From positions 2,232,001 to 2,296,000 of the forward strand of contig NZ_CP101454.1 in NCBI RefSeq assembly GCF_024362405.1: 64,000 bases of DNA, given 5' to 3'. Made by a program: the position numbers and the translations under genes. Positions 54,091-62,883 of this stretch are shown piece after piece. The DNA comes from Halorarius litoreus. Lineage in GTDB: Archaea > Halobacteriota > Halobacteria > Halobacteriales > Haloarculaceae. Numbering within the stretch: the first letter of the stretch is position 1; each line of letters opens with the position of its first letter. The notes under the pieces are model-generated. The model was not told where the DNA came from and did no database searches. It saw only the letters and a program-made list of their open reading frames with translations.

Positions 54091-54536
54091 GTCGTTCCCC
54101 CGGCGTCTGCCACGGTACGCACAGCTTACCGAACCGGAAAATAAGCGTTCGTGCCGGGTACTACCCGAACATCGTCCAGATACTCGTCGGCCGTTTCAGC
54201 CGATAAGCCCGAATTACTGGGCCTATGGCAGTCGGCCGGTGTCGTGACGACACCATGCCGTGGTCGCCTGTACCGCCGCCGAAACCATCGGTTCGAGGCC
54301 AGTGCTGTGCCGAAGCATCCGTCGAGCGACCGACGAGAGCGAGCGGTTCCGCCGCAGGCGAGGCCGAGCTTGCGGCTTTTTCACTCCAACCTTTTCGCCG
54401 AGCGGGTTGCCGGCTTGCCGGCAACTGATTCCGTGGCGGCGGGGCCGCCACGCGGTGTGCGAACTACACCCGAGGGGAAAAAAGGTGGAACGGTATATTT
54501 ATACCTCGCACGGGGCGAAGTTTCCCTAATTACTCA
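54091..54536. other. Gene-free stretch with hairpins and the aIF2-gamma promoter
   Basis: No gene is supported in these 446 bases. The left side carries a promoter-like CTTATTTTCC on the minus strand for the protease. Perfect small hairpins include GTTGCCGG-CTTG-CCGGCAAC and CGTGGCGGC-GGG-GCCGCCACG near 54400-54455. A GCTTTTTCACTCC tract near 54377 could end a transcript. The TATA box TATATTTATA at 54494-54503 drives aIF2-gamma. Confidence 0.5.
54494..54503 (+). promoter_or_regulatory. TATA box of the aIF2-gamma operon
   Basis: TATATTTATA lies 34-43 bases before the ATG at 54537, so transcription should begin roughly 10-15 bases upstream of the start codon. It is one of the clearest TATA elements in the window and probably drives the co-directional PIN, rpo7, spt4 and later genes too. 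Confidence 0.8.
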
Positions 54537-55751
54537 ATGACTGCAAACCACCGACAACCGGAGGTGAACATCGGACTGGTCGGCCACGTCGACCACGGGA
54601 AGACGACCCTCGTACAGGCGCTTTCCGGGGAGTGGACCGACCAGCACTCCGAGGAGATGAAGCGCGGCATCTCCATCCGCCTCGGCTACGCCGACGCGAC
54701 CTTCCGGAAGATTCCGGGTGTCGACCCACCGGAGTGTTACACCGTCGAGGAGGAGGTCGACGGCGAGGAGACCGAGGTCGCGCGGACGGTGTCGTTCGTC
54801 GACGCGCCCGGTCACGAGACGCTGATGGCGACGATGCTCTCGGGGGCGGCTATCATGGACGGTGCGGTGCTCGTCATCGGTGCGAACGAGCAGGTGCCGC
54901 AGGCCCAGACGGAAGAGCACCTGATGGCGCTCGACATCATCGGCATCGAGAACATCGTCATCGCGCAGAACAAGATCGACCTCGTCGACGGCGAGCGCGC
55001 CCGCGACAACTACCAGCAAATCCAGGAGTTCGTGGAGGGCACCGTCGCCGAGGACGCGCCGGTCATCCCCATCTCCGCCCAGCGGGGGATCAACATCGAC
55101 GTGCTCATCGACGCCATCGAGGAGCACATCCCCACGCCCGAACGGGACCCCGACGCCGACGCGCGGATGCAGGTCGCCCGCTCGTTCGACATCAACCGCC
55201 CGGGGACGACGTTCGACAAGCTGATGGGCGGCGTCATCGGCGGGTCGCTCACCGCGGGCGAACTCGACGTCGACGACGAGATCGAGATTCGGCCCGGTCG
55301 CGACGTCGACGACGGCTACGAGATCGTCGAGACGACCGTGCGGTCGCTGCAGGCCGGCGGCGAGATGGTCGACACCGTCACGCCCGGCGGCCTCATCGGC
55401 GTCGGGACAGGACTCGACCCGTCGCTCACGAAGGGTGACGCGCTCGCCGGACAGGTCGCTGGCCCGCCGGGGACGCTGCCACCAGTACGTGACGGCTTCG
55501 AGATGGACGTCGACCTGCTCGACCGCGTCGTGGGCGACGTCGACGACGAAGTCGAGGAGATCTCGACGGGCGAGCCGCTGATGCTGACGGTGGGCACGGC
55601 GACGACCGTCGGCTCCGTCACGTCCGCGCGTGGCGACGAGTGTGAGGTCGCGCTGAAGCGCCCCGTCTGTGCGGACGAGGGGGCGAAGATCGCCATCAAC
55701 CGGCGCGTGGGAGCCCGCTGGCGGCTCATCGGCGTCGGCACGCTGAAGTAG
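54537..55751 (+). CDS. Translation initiation factor aIF2 subunit gamma
   Basis: The 404-residue GTPase delivers initiator tRNA. The G1 loop [10 protein letters not shown] is near residues 17-26, switch I is [11 protein letters not shown], and the G3 motif VDAPGH and G4 motif AQNKIDL are present. In the region where archaeal aIF2-gamma usually has a four-Cys zinc knuckle, only one Cys remains ([12 protein letters not shown]). The C-terminal barrels are complete, ending [14 protein letters not shown]. The stop is followed directly by the PIN gene. Confidence 0.96.
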   Translation: MTANHRQPEVNIGLVGHVDHGKTTLVQALSGEWTDQHSEEMKRGISIRLGYADATFRKIPGVDPPECYTVEEEVDGEETEVARTVSFVDAPGHETLMATMLSGAAIMDGAVLVIGANEQVPQAQTEEHLMALDIIGIENIVIAQNKIDLVDGERARDNYQQIQEFVEGTVAEDAPVIPISAQRGINIDVLIDAIEEHIPTPERDPDADARMQVARSFDINRPGTTFDKLMGGVIGGSLTAGELDVDDEIEIRPGRDVDDGYEIVETTVRSLQAGGEMVDTVTPGGLIGVGTGLDPSLTKGDALAGQVAGPPGTLPPVRDGFEMDVDLLDRVVGDVDDEVEEISTGEPLMLTVGTATTVGSVTSARGDECEVALKRPVCADEGAKIAINRRVGARWRLIGVGTLK

Positions 55752-56120
55752 ATGCGCGTCGCGGTCGACACGAACGCACTGATGATGCCGGTCGAGAGCG
55801 GCGTTCGGCTGTTCGACGAACTCGACCGCCTCCTCGGCACGTACGAGGCGGTGGTCCCCGAGAGCGTGGTGGCCGAACTCGACGACCTCTCGGCCGGTGG
55901 CGGGGAGGAGGCGACGGCCGCGTCGGTGGGCCGTGACCTCGCCGCTCGATGTGAGATCGTGTCGACCGAGGCGACGTTCGCCGACGACGCCATCGTCGAA
56001 CTCGCGGACGCGGTGGACTACGTGGTGACGAACGACCGACCGCTCAGACGCCGATTACGGGAGCGAGACGTTTCCATAATCTGTTTACGCGGTCGGTCGA
56101 AACTCGCGGTAACGAACTAA
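55752..56120 (+). CDS. PIN-domain endonuclease (Fcf1/VapC9-like)
   Basis: The 122-residue protein starts at the base after the aIF2-gamma stop. It has the PIN acidic pattern: Asp6 in VAVDTNALM, Glu in SVVAELDDL, and Asp in VVTNDRPLRRRL near residue 94. It resembles archaeal PIN proteins related to rRNA-processing Fcf1/Utp24. The conserved position between aIF2-gamma and rpo7 supports a housekeeping role in RNA processing rather than a toxin. No antitoxin is next to it. Confidence 0.82.
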   Translation: MRVAVDTNALMMPVESGVRLFDELDRLLGTYEAVVPESVVAELDDLSAGGGEEATAASVGRDLAARCEIVSTEATFADDAIVELADAVDYVVTNDRPLRRRLRERDVSIICLRGRSKLAVTN

Positions 56121-56123
56121 CAC

Positions 56124-56690
56124 ATGTACAAACGGGTCAGACTCAAGGACACGGTCGAGGTGCCGCCCGAGCACCTCGCTGACGTATCGCCGGAGCTGGT
56201 GAAACAGCTCCTCCAGGACAAACTCGAGGGGCGGATGGACGAGCAGGTCGGCTCCGTCGTCACCGTGACGAAGGTCCACGACATCGGCGACGGTGCGGTC
56301 ATCCCCAACCGCCCGGGCGTCTACTACGAAGCGGACTTCGACGCCATCACCTTCGACCCCCAGATGCAGGAGGTCGTCGACGGCGAGGTCGTCGAGGTCG
56401 TCAACTTCGGCGCGTTCGTGGGTATCGGCCCGGTCGACGGGCTGCTCCACGTCTCGCAGATCTCCGACGAGTATCTCGCGTTCGACGACGAGAACCAGCA
56501 GCTCGCCTCCCGCGACTCCAACCGCGTACTCGGCGTCGGCGACGCCGTCCGCGCGCGCATCGTCACCAAGAGCATCGACGAGCGGAACCCCCGTGACTCG
56601 AAGATCGGGCTCACGGCGAAACAGGTCGGCCTCGGCAAGCACGGCTGGCTGGAAGAGGAGCGGCAGAAGCGTGCCGCCTCGGGTGACTAG
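56124..56690 (+). CDS. rpo7: DNA-directed RNA polymerase subunit Rpo7 (E')
   Basis: The 188-residue subunit forms the RNA polymerase stalk with Rpo4 and binds the emerging RNA. The N-terminus YKRVRLKDTVEVPPEHL and an S1-type domain (GEVVEVVNFGAFVGIGPVDG, then LLHVSQIS) are typical. Length is normal. It begins 3 bases after the PIN gene and ends directly before spt4. Confidence 0.96.
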   Translation: MYKRVRLKDTVEVPPEHLADVSPELVKQLLQDKLEGRMDEQVGSVVTVTKVHDIGDGAVIPNRPGVYYEADFDAITFDPQMQEVVDGEVVEVVNFGAFVGIGPVDGLLHVSQISDEYLAFDDENQQLASRDSNRVLGVGDAVRARIVTKSIDERNPRDSKIGLTAKQVGLGKHGWLEEERQKRAASGD

Positions 56691-56888
56691 ATGGCGAAAC
56701 GACTCGTCTGCCGCGACTGTCACCGCGTGCTCGACGTCGACGACGGCGAGCAGTGTCCGGTCTGCGGCTCGAACTCGCTGACGGAGGACTGGGCCGGCTA
56801 CGTCGTCATCGCCCACCCCGAGCAGTCACAGATCGCGACCGAGATGGAGATCACCGAGCCCGGCAAGTACGCGCTGAAAGTCCGATAG
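56691..56888 (+). CDS. spt4: Transcription elongation factor Spt4 (RpoE'')
   Basis: The 65-residue protein has the zinc-binding cysteines CRDC at residues 8-11 and CPVC near 22-25, followed by SNSLTEDWAGYVVIAHPEQS, the conserved Spt4 body. It pairs with Spt5 to raise the processivity of RNA polymerase. It starts directly after the rpo7 stop codon. Confidence 0.95.
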   Translation: MAKRLVCRDCHRVLDVDDGEQCPVCGSNSLTEDWAGYVVIAHPEQSQIATEMEITEPGKYALKVR

Positions 56889-56893
56889 CGACG

Positions 56894-57433
56894 ATGAGCG
56901 TCGTCCTCGAACTCCCGGAGGCGCTGCGCGGCGAGCTCAAGGACCCCCTCGGACCGATATACACCGACGCCGAGGAACTGCTCGCGGACGCGGGCGAGCC
57001 CGTCGTCTGCGTCGGTGACGTGGTCACCTATCATCTGTTGCAGGCGGGCTACCACCCGAGCGTGGCGCTCGTCGACGGGAAGACGAAGCGCGAGGCAGTC
57101 GACCCGGAGATACGCGACGCAATCGAGGGGTTCGACCGGCACGTCGAGGTGGCGAACCCCGCGGCCGGGCTCTCCGAGGAGCTGCTCGAACTGCTCGCGG
57201 CCGGCATCGAGGCCGGCGCCACGACGCTCGTCGAGGTCCACGGCGAGGAGGACCTCGCGGCGCTTCCTGCCGTGCTCGCGACGCCAGAGGGGGGGAGCGT
57301 CGTCTACGGCCAGCCCGACGAGGGGATGGTCCTCACGCACGTCGACGCCGCCACGAAACAGGCCGTCCGCGAACTCCTCGACCGGTTCGACGGCGACCAC
57401 GACGCGGCGTACGCGGCGCTCCGGGTCGCGTAG
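56894..57433 (+). CDS. GTP-dependent dephospho-CoA kinase
   Basis: The 179-residue protein is the DUF359-type kinase that completes CoA in archaea using GTP. The N-terminal part has DPLGPIYTDAEELL and VCVGDVVTYHLL, the middle VALVDGKTKREAV, and the C-terminal part EEDLAALPAVL and VVYGQPDEGMVL, all typical of the family. It starts 5 bases after spt4 at MSVVLELPEALRG. The same neighbourhood is common in haloarchaea. Confidence 0.92.
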   Translation: MSVVLELPEALRGELKDPLGPIYTDAEELLADAGEPVVCVGDVVTYHLLQAGYHPSVALVDGKTKREAVDPEIRDAIEGFDRHVEVANPAAGLSEELLELLAAGIEAGATTLVEVHGEEDLAALPAVLATPEGGSVVYGQPDEGMVLTHVDAATKQAVRELLDRFDGDHDAAYAALRVA

Positions 57434-57540
57434 CCGCTGCGGCGTCGGCGATCGGTCGGGGCTCTTCCTGTCGATTTGCTCGCCTCTCTCGGACTCGAAA
57501 TCCTTTTACGCGCTTCGGCGGCATTAACGGACAACGAACC

Positions 57541-57855
57541 ATGGAAATCGACATCATCTCCGAAACGGAGAACCCCATGTTACACCGGACCGACGTCCGG
57601 TTCCAGATCGTCCACGAGGAGGCGAGCCCGTCGCGGCTCTCGGTTCGCGACTCGCTGGCCGCCAAGCTGAACAAGGACTCCAACGAGGTCGTCGTCCACC
57701 GGCTCGACACCAAGTACGGGATGCGCAAGACCATCGGCTACGCGAAGGTGTACGAGTCCGCGGAGAGCGCCGCCGACGTCGAACAGGAGTACCTGCTCGA
57801 GCGCAACAAGATCCTCGGCGACGAGGACGAGGGTGACGAGGAGGCTGAAGCCTGA
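57541..57855 (+). CDS. rps24e: Small ribosomal subunit protein eS24
   Basis: The 104-residue protein begins [19 protein letters not shown] and contains [19 protein letters not shown] and [14 protein letters not shown], the conserved eS24 core. The tail is acidic. A promoter-like CCTTTTACG about 31-39 bases upstream suggests its own start of transcription. It overlaps S27ae by 1 base (TGATG). Confidence 0.96.
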   Translation: MEIDIISETENPMLHRTDVRFQIVHEEASPSRLSVRDSLAAKLNKDSNEVVVHRLDTKYGMRKTIGYAKVYESAESAADVEQEYLLERNKILGDEDEGDEEAEA

Positions 57856-57998
57856 TGGGCCGCCACGAGTACTACAACGAGGACGGCACGACCGACAAGC
57901 AGACGTGCCCCCGCTGTGGCGACACGTTCCTCGCGGACCACGGTGACCGCCTGCACTGCGGCAAGTGCAGCTACACCGAGTTCAAGACCGAGGAGTAG
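57855..57998 (+). CDS. rps27ae: Small ribosomal subunit protein eS31 (S27ae)
   Basis: A 47-residue zinc-ribbon ribosomal protein starting [20 protein letters not shown]. The four zinc ligands are in CPRCGDTF and CGKCSYTE. It overlaps the stop of the eS24 gene by 1 base. The length and sequence match haloarchaeal S27ae, which lacks the ubiquitin part of eukaryotic forms. Confidence 0.95.
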   Translation: MGRHEYYNEDGTTDKQTCPRCGDTFLADHGDRLHCGKCSYTEFKTEE

Positions 57999-58064
57999 TC
58001 CCGTCACGGGTCCGATGACCGACCGTTCTTTCGTGCTGCCTGTTGCCCGGAGAGCTACGCGACC

Positions 58065-59639
58065 ATGACCCGCGTACTCGGAATCGAGGGGACCGCGTGG
58101 TGTGCCAGCGCCGCGCTCTACGACTCGGCTACCGACGAGACGTCCATCGAGTCGGACGCCTACGAGCCGGACAGCGGTGGGATCCATCCCCGAGAGGCGG
58201 CCGAACACATGCGCGAGGCCGTCCCGACGGTAGTGAATACGATACGGACCGAGGCCGGCGACGACACCATCGACGCCGTCGCGTTCTCCCGGGGACCCGG
58301 ACTCGGCCCCTGCCTCCGCATCGTCGCCACCGCGGCCCGCGCGCTCGCCGGGACGCTCGACGTGCCGCTCGTCGGCGTCAACCACATGGTCGCACACCTC
58401 GAAATCGGACGGCATCGCTCCGGGTTCGAGGACCCGGTGTGTCTCAACGCCAGCGGCGCGAACGCCCACCTGCTCGGGTATCGCAACGGCCGCTACCGCG
58501 TCATCGGCGAGACGATGGATACCGGCGTGGGGAACGCCATCGACAAGTTCACCCGACACCTCGGCTGGACGCACCCCGGCGGCCCGAAAGTCGAAGCCCA
58601 CGCGAAAGAGGGCGCGTACGTCGACCTCCCGTACGTCGTGAAGGGGATGGACTTCTCGTTCTCGGGTATCATGAGCGCCGCCAAACAGGCCGTCGACGAC
58701 GGCGTCCCGGTCGAGGACGTGTGTTTCTCGCTGCAGGAGAACATCTTCGGGATGCTGACCGAAGTGAGCGAACGCGCGCTCTCGCTGACCGACAGCGAGG
58801 AGCTCGTGCTGGGTGGGGGTGTGGGACAGAACGCGCGACTCCGAGAGATGCTGACGGAGATGTGCGAGGCCCGTGGCGCCGAGTTCTTCGCGCCCGAGCC
58901 CCGCTTCCTGCGGGACAACGCCGGGATGATTGCGGTGCTGGGAGCCAAGATGTACGACGCGGGCGACACCATCGCCATCGACGAGTCGGCCGTCGACCCC
59001 GACTTCCGGCCTGACCAGGTGCCCGTCACCTGGCGGGGCAAGCAGGACTCCCGACGACTCCCCGCGACCCCGAGCGAGGTCCGGGGCGCGGAGGCGCTCG
59101 TCTCCATCGGCGAGCGCGTGCGCAAGGAACGGGTCGCCAAGTCGTATCGCCACCCCGCACTCGACGAGCGACTCCGGCGCGAACGCACGCGCAGCGAGGC
59201 GCGGCTGACGAGCGAAGCCCGCCGCGAGGGCGTGCCGACCCCCGTCGTCTACGACGTGGACGACCACGACGCCGCACTCACGTTCGAGCGCGTCGGTGAC
59301 GCCGACCTCCGCGAGCAGCTGGTCGAGTCGCGCGTCCGCGACCTCGGGCGCCACCTCGCGGCCTGTCACGCCGCCGGCGTCGTCCACGGGGACCCCACCC
59401 CCAGGAACGTTCGCGTGGACGACGACCGCACGTACCTCATCGACTTCGGCCTCGGCTACTACACCGAGGACGTGGAGGACTACGCGATGGACCTCCACGT
59501 GTTCGCGGAGTCGCTGGCCGGGACGGCCGACGACGCCGACGCGCTCCAGGCGGCGTTCGAGGCGGCATACCGAGAGGTGGGCGACGAGCGCGTCGTCGAG
59601 CAGTTGCGCGAAATCGAAGGTCGCGGGCGGTATCAGTAG
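58065..59639 (+). CDS. Kae1-Bud32 fusion: tRNA t6A synthase and Bud32 kinase
   Basis: The 524-residue protein fuses two KEOPS subunits. Residues about 1-325 are Kae1, which transfers threonylcarbamoyl to A37 of tRNA; metal ligands fit His107 and His111 (NHMVAHLE) and the Asp of FLRDNAGMIA. Residues about 330-524 are Bud32, an atypical kinase with HGDPTPRNVRVD and LIDFGLGYYTEDVEDYAMDL. The fusion is common in euryarchaea. It follows S27ae by 66 bases. Confidence 0.96.
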   Translation: MTRVLGIEGTAWCASAALYDSATDETSIESDAYEPDSGGIHPREAAEHMREAVPTVVNTIRTEAGDDTIDAVAFSRGPGLGPCLRIVATAARALAGTLDVPLVGVNHMVAHLEIGRHRSGFEDPVCLNASGANAHLLGYRNGRYRVIGETMDTGVGNAIDKFTRHLGWTHPGGPKVEAHAKEGAYVDLPYVVKGMDFSFSGIMSAAKQAVDDGVPVEDVCFSLQENIFGMLTEVSERALSLTDSEELVLGGGVGQNARLREMLTEMCEARGAEFFAPEPRFLRDNAGMIAVLGAKMYDAGDTIAIDESAVDPDFRPDQVPVTWRGKQDSRRLPATPSEVRGAEALVSIGERVRKERVAKSYRHPALDERLRRERTRSEARLTSEARREGVPTPVVYDVDDHDAALTFERVGDADLREQLVESRVRDLGRHLAACHAAGVVHGDPTPRNVRVDDDRTYLIDFGLGYYTEDVEDYAMDLHVFAESLAGTADDADALQAAFEAAYREVGDERVVEQLREIEGRGRYQ

Positions 59640-59750
59640 TCCGGGGAACGGCTCGCGGCGGCTCTGCGGTGTCCGGGTGGCAACCGTGTTGGGTGGCAGG
59701 TGATGCCGACCACCGGAAACCCCTTCACCGGGGCCGACGTACGCCGGGAC

Positions 59751-60026
59751 ATGGCAGACAAACCACAGTCTGGAGAACTGTTCGGTGTCCCGTACAACTT
59801 CGAGCGGCCCTCCATCGGTCGGATGCTCTCCGCCTACTGGCAGCCCGGCGAGGGGATGCTCGTCGAGAAGCCGTTCGGCGTCGGCTACACGCTGAACCTC
59901 GCGAACTGGCGGTCGTGGGTCGTCCTCCTCGTCGCCGGTGGGCTCTACTACCAGCAGTCGCAGTCGGCGAAGAAGGCCGACGAGGAACCCGCGGACGAGC
60001 CGGTCGAAGTCCTCGTCGACGACTGA
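59751..60026 (+). CDS. DUF5808 domain protein
   Basis: The 91-residue protein starts at MADKPQSGELFGVPYNFERP. It has one membrane helix near residues 54-66 (WRSWVVLLVAGGLYY) and an acidic tail. The segment FGVPYNFERPSIGRML and VEKPFGVGYTLNLAN match the DUF5808 pattern as I recall it. An upstream in-frame ATG 51 bases before is possible but adds an unconserved extension. Function unknown. Confidence 0.7.
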   Translation: MADKPQSGELFGVPYNFERPSIGRMLSAYWQPGEGMLVEKPFGVGYTLNLANWRSWVVLLVAGGLYYQQSQSAKKADEEPADEPVEVLVDD

Positions 60027-60165
60027 GTGGTGAGCGCGCGGCCCCGCCGCGCGCGAACGCTGTCGGACGAGCGTAGCGAGTCCGACTGAAGTCGCCGTCG
60101 TGGCACCCGGCGACGAGTCAACCCGCTTTCGACGCGCCTTTACTCCGAGCCCCGAACACCTGCGC

Positions 60166-60813
60166 ATGAGCCTCCGCTACGTCACGACGAACGAGGGGAA
60201 GGTCCGCGAGGCGCTGGAGTACCTCGACGACGACGTCACCCAGCTCGACTACGACTACACCGAGGTGCAGGCCGAGGACCTCGAAACCGTGGCCGCGCAC
60301 GGCGCTCGCGAGGCGTTCGTTCACGCGGGGGAGCCGGTCATCGTCGACGACGCCGGGCTGTTCATCGACGACCTCGACGGGTTCCCGGGGCCGTACTCCT
60401 CGTACGTCGAGGACACGCTCGGCGTCGAACGCGTGGGCCGACTCGCCCGCGAGGAGGGGACGCTCGACGCGCAGTTCCGGTGTGTCATCGCCTACTGCGA
60501 CGGCGAGGAGTTCGCGGCGACACCCGAGCCCGTCGACCGTGGCGAGCGTCGTGGGCAGGACCTCGCGGCCGACGCACGCGGGAGCGCGACGACCGACGCA
60601 CAGGTCGCGGGCGGCGACGTGCCCGTCAAACTCTTCACGGGAGCCGTCCCCGGGACCATCGTCGAACCTCGGGGAGACGGCGGGTTCGGGTACGATCCCA
60701 TCTTCGAGCACGGCGGCAAGACGCTCGCGGAGATGAGTGCCGAAGAGAAGAACGCCATCTCCCATCGAGGGCGGGCGCTCGCCAAATTCGCGGAGTGGTT
60801 TGCTGAGCGATAG
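60166..60813 (+). CDS. XTP/dITP diphosphatase (Ham1/RdgB family)
   Basis: The 215-residue enzyme removes non-canonical purine nucleoside triphosphates. The N-terminus LRYVTTNEGKVREALEYL, the central VDDAGLFIDDLDGFPGPYSS and the C-terminal GFGYDPIFEHGGKTLAEM with KNAISHRGRAL are the family signatures. The start at MSLRYVTTNEGK is standard. A longer upstream frame is rejected. The loop near 130-150 (RGERRGQDLAADARG) looks longer than usual. Confidence 0.95.
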   Translation: MSLRYVTTNEGKVREALEYLDDDVTQLDYDYTEVQAEDLETVAAHGAREAFVHAGEPVIVDDAGLFIDDLDGFPGPYSSYVEDTLGVERVGRLAREEGTLDAQFRCVIAYCDGEEFAATPEPVDRGERRGQDLAADARGSATTDAQVAGGDVPVKLFTGAVPGTIVEPRGDGGFGYDPIFEHGGKTLAEMSAEEKNAISHRGRALAKFAEWFAER

Positions 60814-60937
60814 CGAAGCAAATCAGGGAGCAGCGTTGCTGCGACCGTGGCATCGTGAGCGGTAGCGAACGATGCGTCACGCAGTCCCACCTGCCTGACC
60901 GGGCGGTTTGAGGTGCGTCCACCCGAACTTCGGGGAC

Positions 60938-61399
60938 GTGTACGTTCGCCTTGCCACCCCCGACGATGCTCAGGCACTCCCCGACCTCCACAGCGACGCC
61001 GTCGAGGCGTTCGGCCCCGGCCACTACACTCCCGAACAGGTCGACCGCTGGTCGAGTCGCGGGGAACGAACGCCCGAGGGCTATCCGGTCGACGAGCCGG
61101 CCCAGCACTTCACCGTCTGTGTCCGCGACGGCGAGGTCGCGGGTTTCGGCCACCTCGCCATCGAGGCCGAAGCGGTCCACGCCGTCTACGTCCACCCCGA
61201 CCACGCCCGGGCGGGCGTGGGCTCCGCGCTCCTCGCCGAGCTGGAGGGGTTCGCCCGCGGTCGAGGTGTCGACACGCTGGCGCTCCAGTCGTCGCTGAAC
61301 GCCGTCGGGTTCTACGAGCAGGCGGGCTACGACCGGCTGCACGAGAGTGAGAGCCCGGGCGGGTTGCCGGTCGTCGAGATGCGCAAACATCTCGCCTAG
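60938..61399 (+). CDS. GNAT family N-acetyltransferase
   Basis: With the GTG at 60938 the protein has 153 residues beginning MYVRLATPDDAQALPDLHSD. Motif A is AVHAVYVHPDHARAGVGSAL with the acetyl-CoA loop ARAGVGSALL, and motif B is LNAVGFYEQAGYDRLHES. A TTG 30 bases upstream in frame is possible but would add non-conserved residues. The substrate is unknown. Confidence 0.85.
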   Translation: MYVRLATPDDAQALPDLHSDAVEAFGPGHYTPEQVDRWSSRGERTPEGYPVDEPAQHFTVCVRDGEVAGFGHLAIEAEAVHAVYVHPDHARAGVGSALLAELEGFARGRGVDTLALQSSLNAVGFYEQAGYDRLHESESPGGLPVVEMRKHLA

Positions 61400-61435
61400 C
61401 AGAAGGGCTACATCCCGAACACCGTATTCGCGGAT

Positions 61436-62227
61436 ATGCAACAGGGAACCGCGCTCGTGACGGGCGCGTCCACGGGTATCGGTGCGGAGCTGGCACGACA
61501 GTTCGCCGAGCGGAGTCACGACGTCGTGCTCGTGGCTCGCCGCGAAGCAAAACTCCGGCAGGCTGCCGACACCTACGCGGCACGCTATGGCGTCGAGACG
61601 CACGTCGTCGCACAGGACCTCGCCAGCCGCGAGGGCCGGACGGCGCTGTACGACGAGGTGCAGGAGCGCGGTCTCCAGATCGACTACCTCGTGAACAACG
61701 TCGGTATCGGCACGCAGGGCCACTTCCTCGATACCGACCTCGACCAGGAACTCACACAGGTGGAGTTGAACGTCGCCACACCCACACACCTGACCAAACT
61801 ATTCGGTCGAGACATGCGCGAGCGCGGCCACGGCGGCGTGCTCAACGTCGCCTCGACTGCGGCGTTCCAGCCGGGGCCGTTCATGGCGGTCTACTACGCG
61901 TCGAAGAGCTACGCGCTGTCGCTGTCGGAGGCGCTCCACGAGGAGTTCGACGACGATGGCGTCACGGTCACGGCGCTGTGTCCCGGCCCGGTCGAGACCG
62001 AGTTCCAGGAGCGCGCCGGGAACGACGACGTTCCCATCGGCGACCCCGACGCGGGCGGGCTGCTGCGCTGGCAGACGCCCGACGAGGTGGCCGAAGCCGG
62101 CATCTCGGGACTGGCGAACGGGACGGCCGTCGTCGTCCCCGGTATCGAGTACAAACTGCTCTCGGGACTGACGAAACTGCTCCCGCGGTCGGTGACGCGA
62201 CGGCTCGCCGCGGACCTGAATCACTGA
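61436..62227 (+). CDS. Short-chain dehydrogenase/reductase
   Basis: The 263-residue NAD(P)-dependent oxidoreductase has the cofactor loop TGASTGIGAELA near residues 9-20 and the catalytic YYASKSYAL motif near 151-159, with the Ser of ASTAAF upstream. The Arg-rich segment VARREAKLRQ after the second strand suggests NADP preference. The substrate cannot be inferred. It is convergent with the PIN-like gene. Confidence 0.92.
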   Translation: MQQGTALVTGASTGIGAELARQFAERSHDVVLVARREAKLRQAADTYAARYGVETHVVAQDLASREGRTALYDEVQERGLQIDYLVNNVGIGTQGHFLDTDLDQELTQVELNVATPTHLTKLFGRDMRERGHGGVLNVASTAAFQPGPFMAVYYASKSYALSLSEALHEEFDDDGVTVTALCPGPVETEFQERAGNDDVPIGDPDAGGLLRWQTPDEVAEAGISGLANGTAVVVPGIEYKLLSGLTKLLPRSVTRRLAADLNH

Positions 62228-62243
62228 CTGGCACCGACTCCCG

Positions 62244-62726
62244 CTAGCCGCGTGGGTCCTGGTCCGGTCCCGGATATTCTCCTTCCCCGACTTCGGGCCA
62301 GAGGCGCTCTGGGTCGAACAGTGCTACGAACCCACGCGGGTGTTTCACGCTCACGTCGAGGCGCTTGCGGAGTGCCGCGCCGGCTTTCGCCCGCCGGAGC
62401 TTCGGGTCGAACGACAGCAGGTGTGCCGCGGTCCCGTGGTACGCCGAGGCGAGCGCCGGGTGGTCGTCGGGCGGCTGTTCGACGCGCACGCGGAGGGCGT
62501 CGAGTTTCTCGCGGTGGCGGGCGGCGAGACTCGAGGTCGAGAGCGTCGCGACGACCGCCTCACAGTCGTCGAGGAGTTCGTCGGAGGCGACGAGTTCGAC
62601 CCACGAGTGACTGCGGACGAGGTCGAGGGCGTCGCGTGCCGGTCCGCCAGCCAAGAGGTCCGCCGCGAGCACGTCGGCGTCTGCGACGACCCGGGCGACG
62701 TTCGGTTCGGCGGTCGGCTCAGTCAT
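62244..62726 (-). CDS. PIN-like domain protein
   Basis: The 160-residue protein has a PIN-like arrangement: VVADADVLAADLLAGG at about 13-28 with the first acidic residues, ASDELLDDCEAVV near 48-60, and LLSFDPKLRR near 109-118 where PIN proteins carry their later Asp. The start codon lies inside the end of a 31-codon reading frame (8-base overlap). It may be a nuclease with a role in RNA metabolism or a toxin; neither is shown by the sequence. Confidence 0.72.
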   Translation of the reverse strand: MTEPTAEPNVARVVADADVLAADLLAGGPARDALDLVRSHSWVELVASDELLDDCEAVVATLSTSSLAARHREKLDALRVRVEQPPDDHPALASAYHGTAAHLLSFDPKLRRAKAGAALRKRLDVSVKHPRGFVALFDPERLWPEVGEGEYPGPDQDPRG

Positions 62727-62814
62727 CGTCTCGACGCTCCGCGAGTGCCGTCTCGATGGCGTCGACGGTCGTCTCGTATCTCTCGGCCTCGGCGAACAGC
62801 TCGGCCCAGCGCAT
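62719..62814 (-). CDS. 31-residue micro-ORF coupled to the PIN-like gene
   Basis: The frame reads MRWAELFAEAERYETTVDAI and ends ETALAERRDDD. It is a single amphipathic acidic helix by appearance. The stop lies 5 bases past the PIN start, an 8-base overlap that suggests translational coupling. Similar short reading frames beside such PIN genes would support a real peptide, possibly an antidote or cofactor. I recall comparable sequences in other haloarchaea, but this is from memory. Confidence 0.55.
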   Translation of the reverse strand: MRWAELFAEAERYETTVDAIETALAERRDDD

Positions 62815-62883
62815 ACTCCACCGTACACGGAGCCGAACGAAAAACCCCGCGAGGCTTTTGCTCGCGGCGGCCCGACTCCGGGT

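Noticed and set aside
55752..56120. VapC-type toxin
   Set aside because: No antitoxin gene is adjacent, and the conserved place in a housekeeping operon favours RNA processing.
57738..60167. 809-codon open frame on the minus strand opposite S27ae, Kae1-Bud32 and DUF5808
   Set aside because: It runs antisense to well recognised conserved genes and has no recognisable domain.
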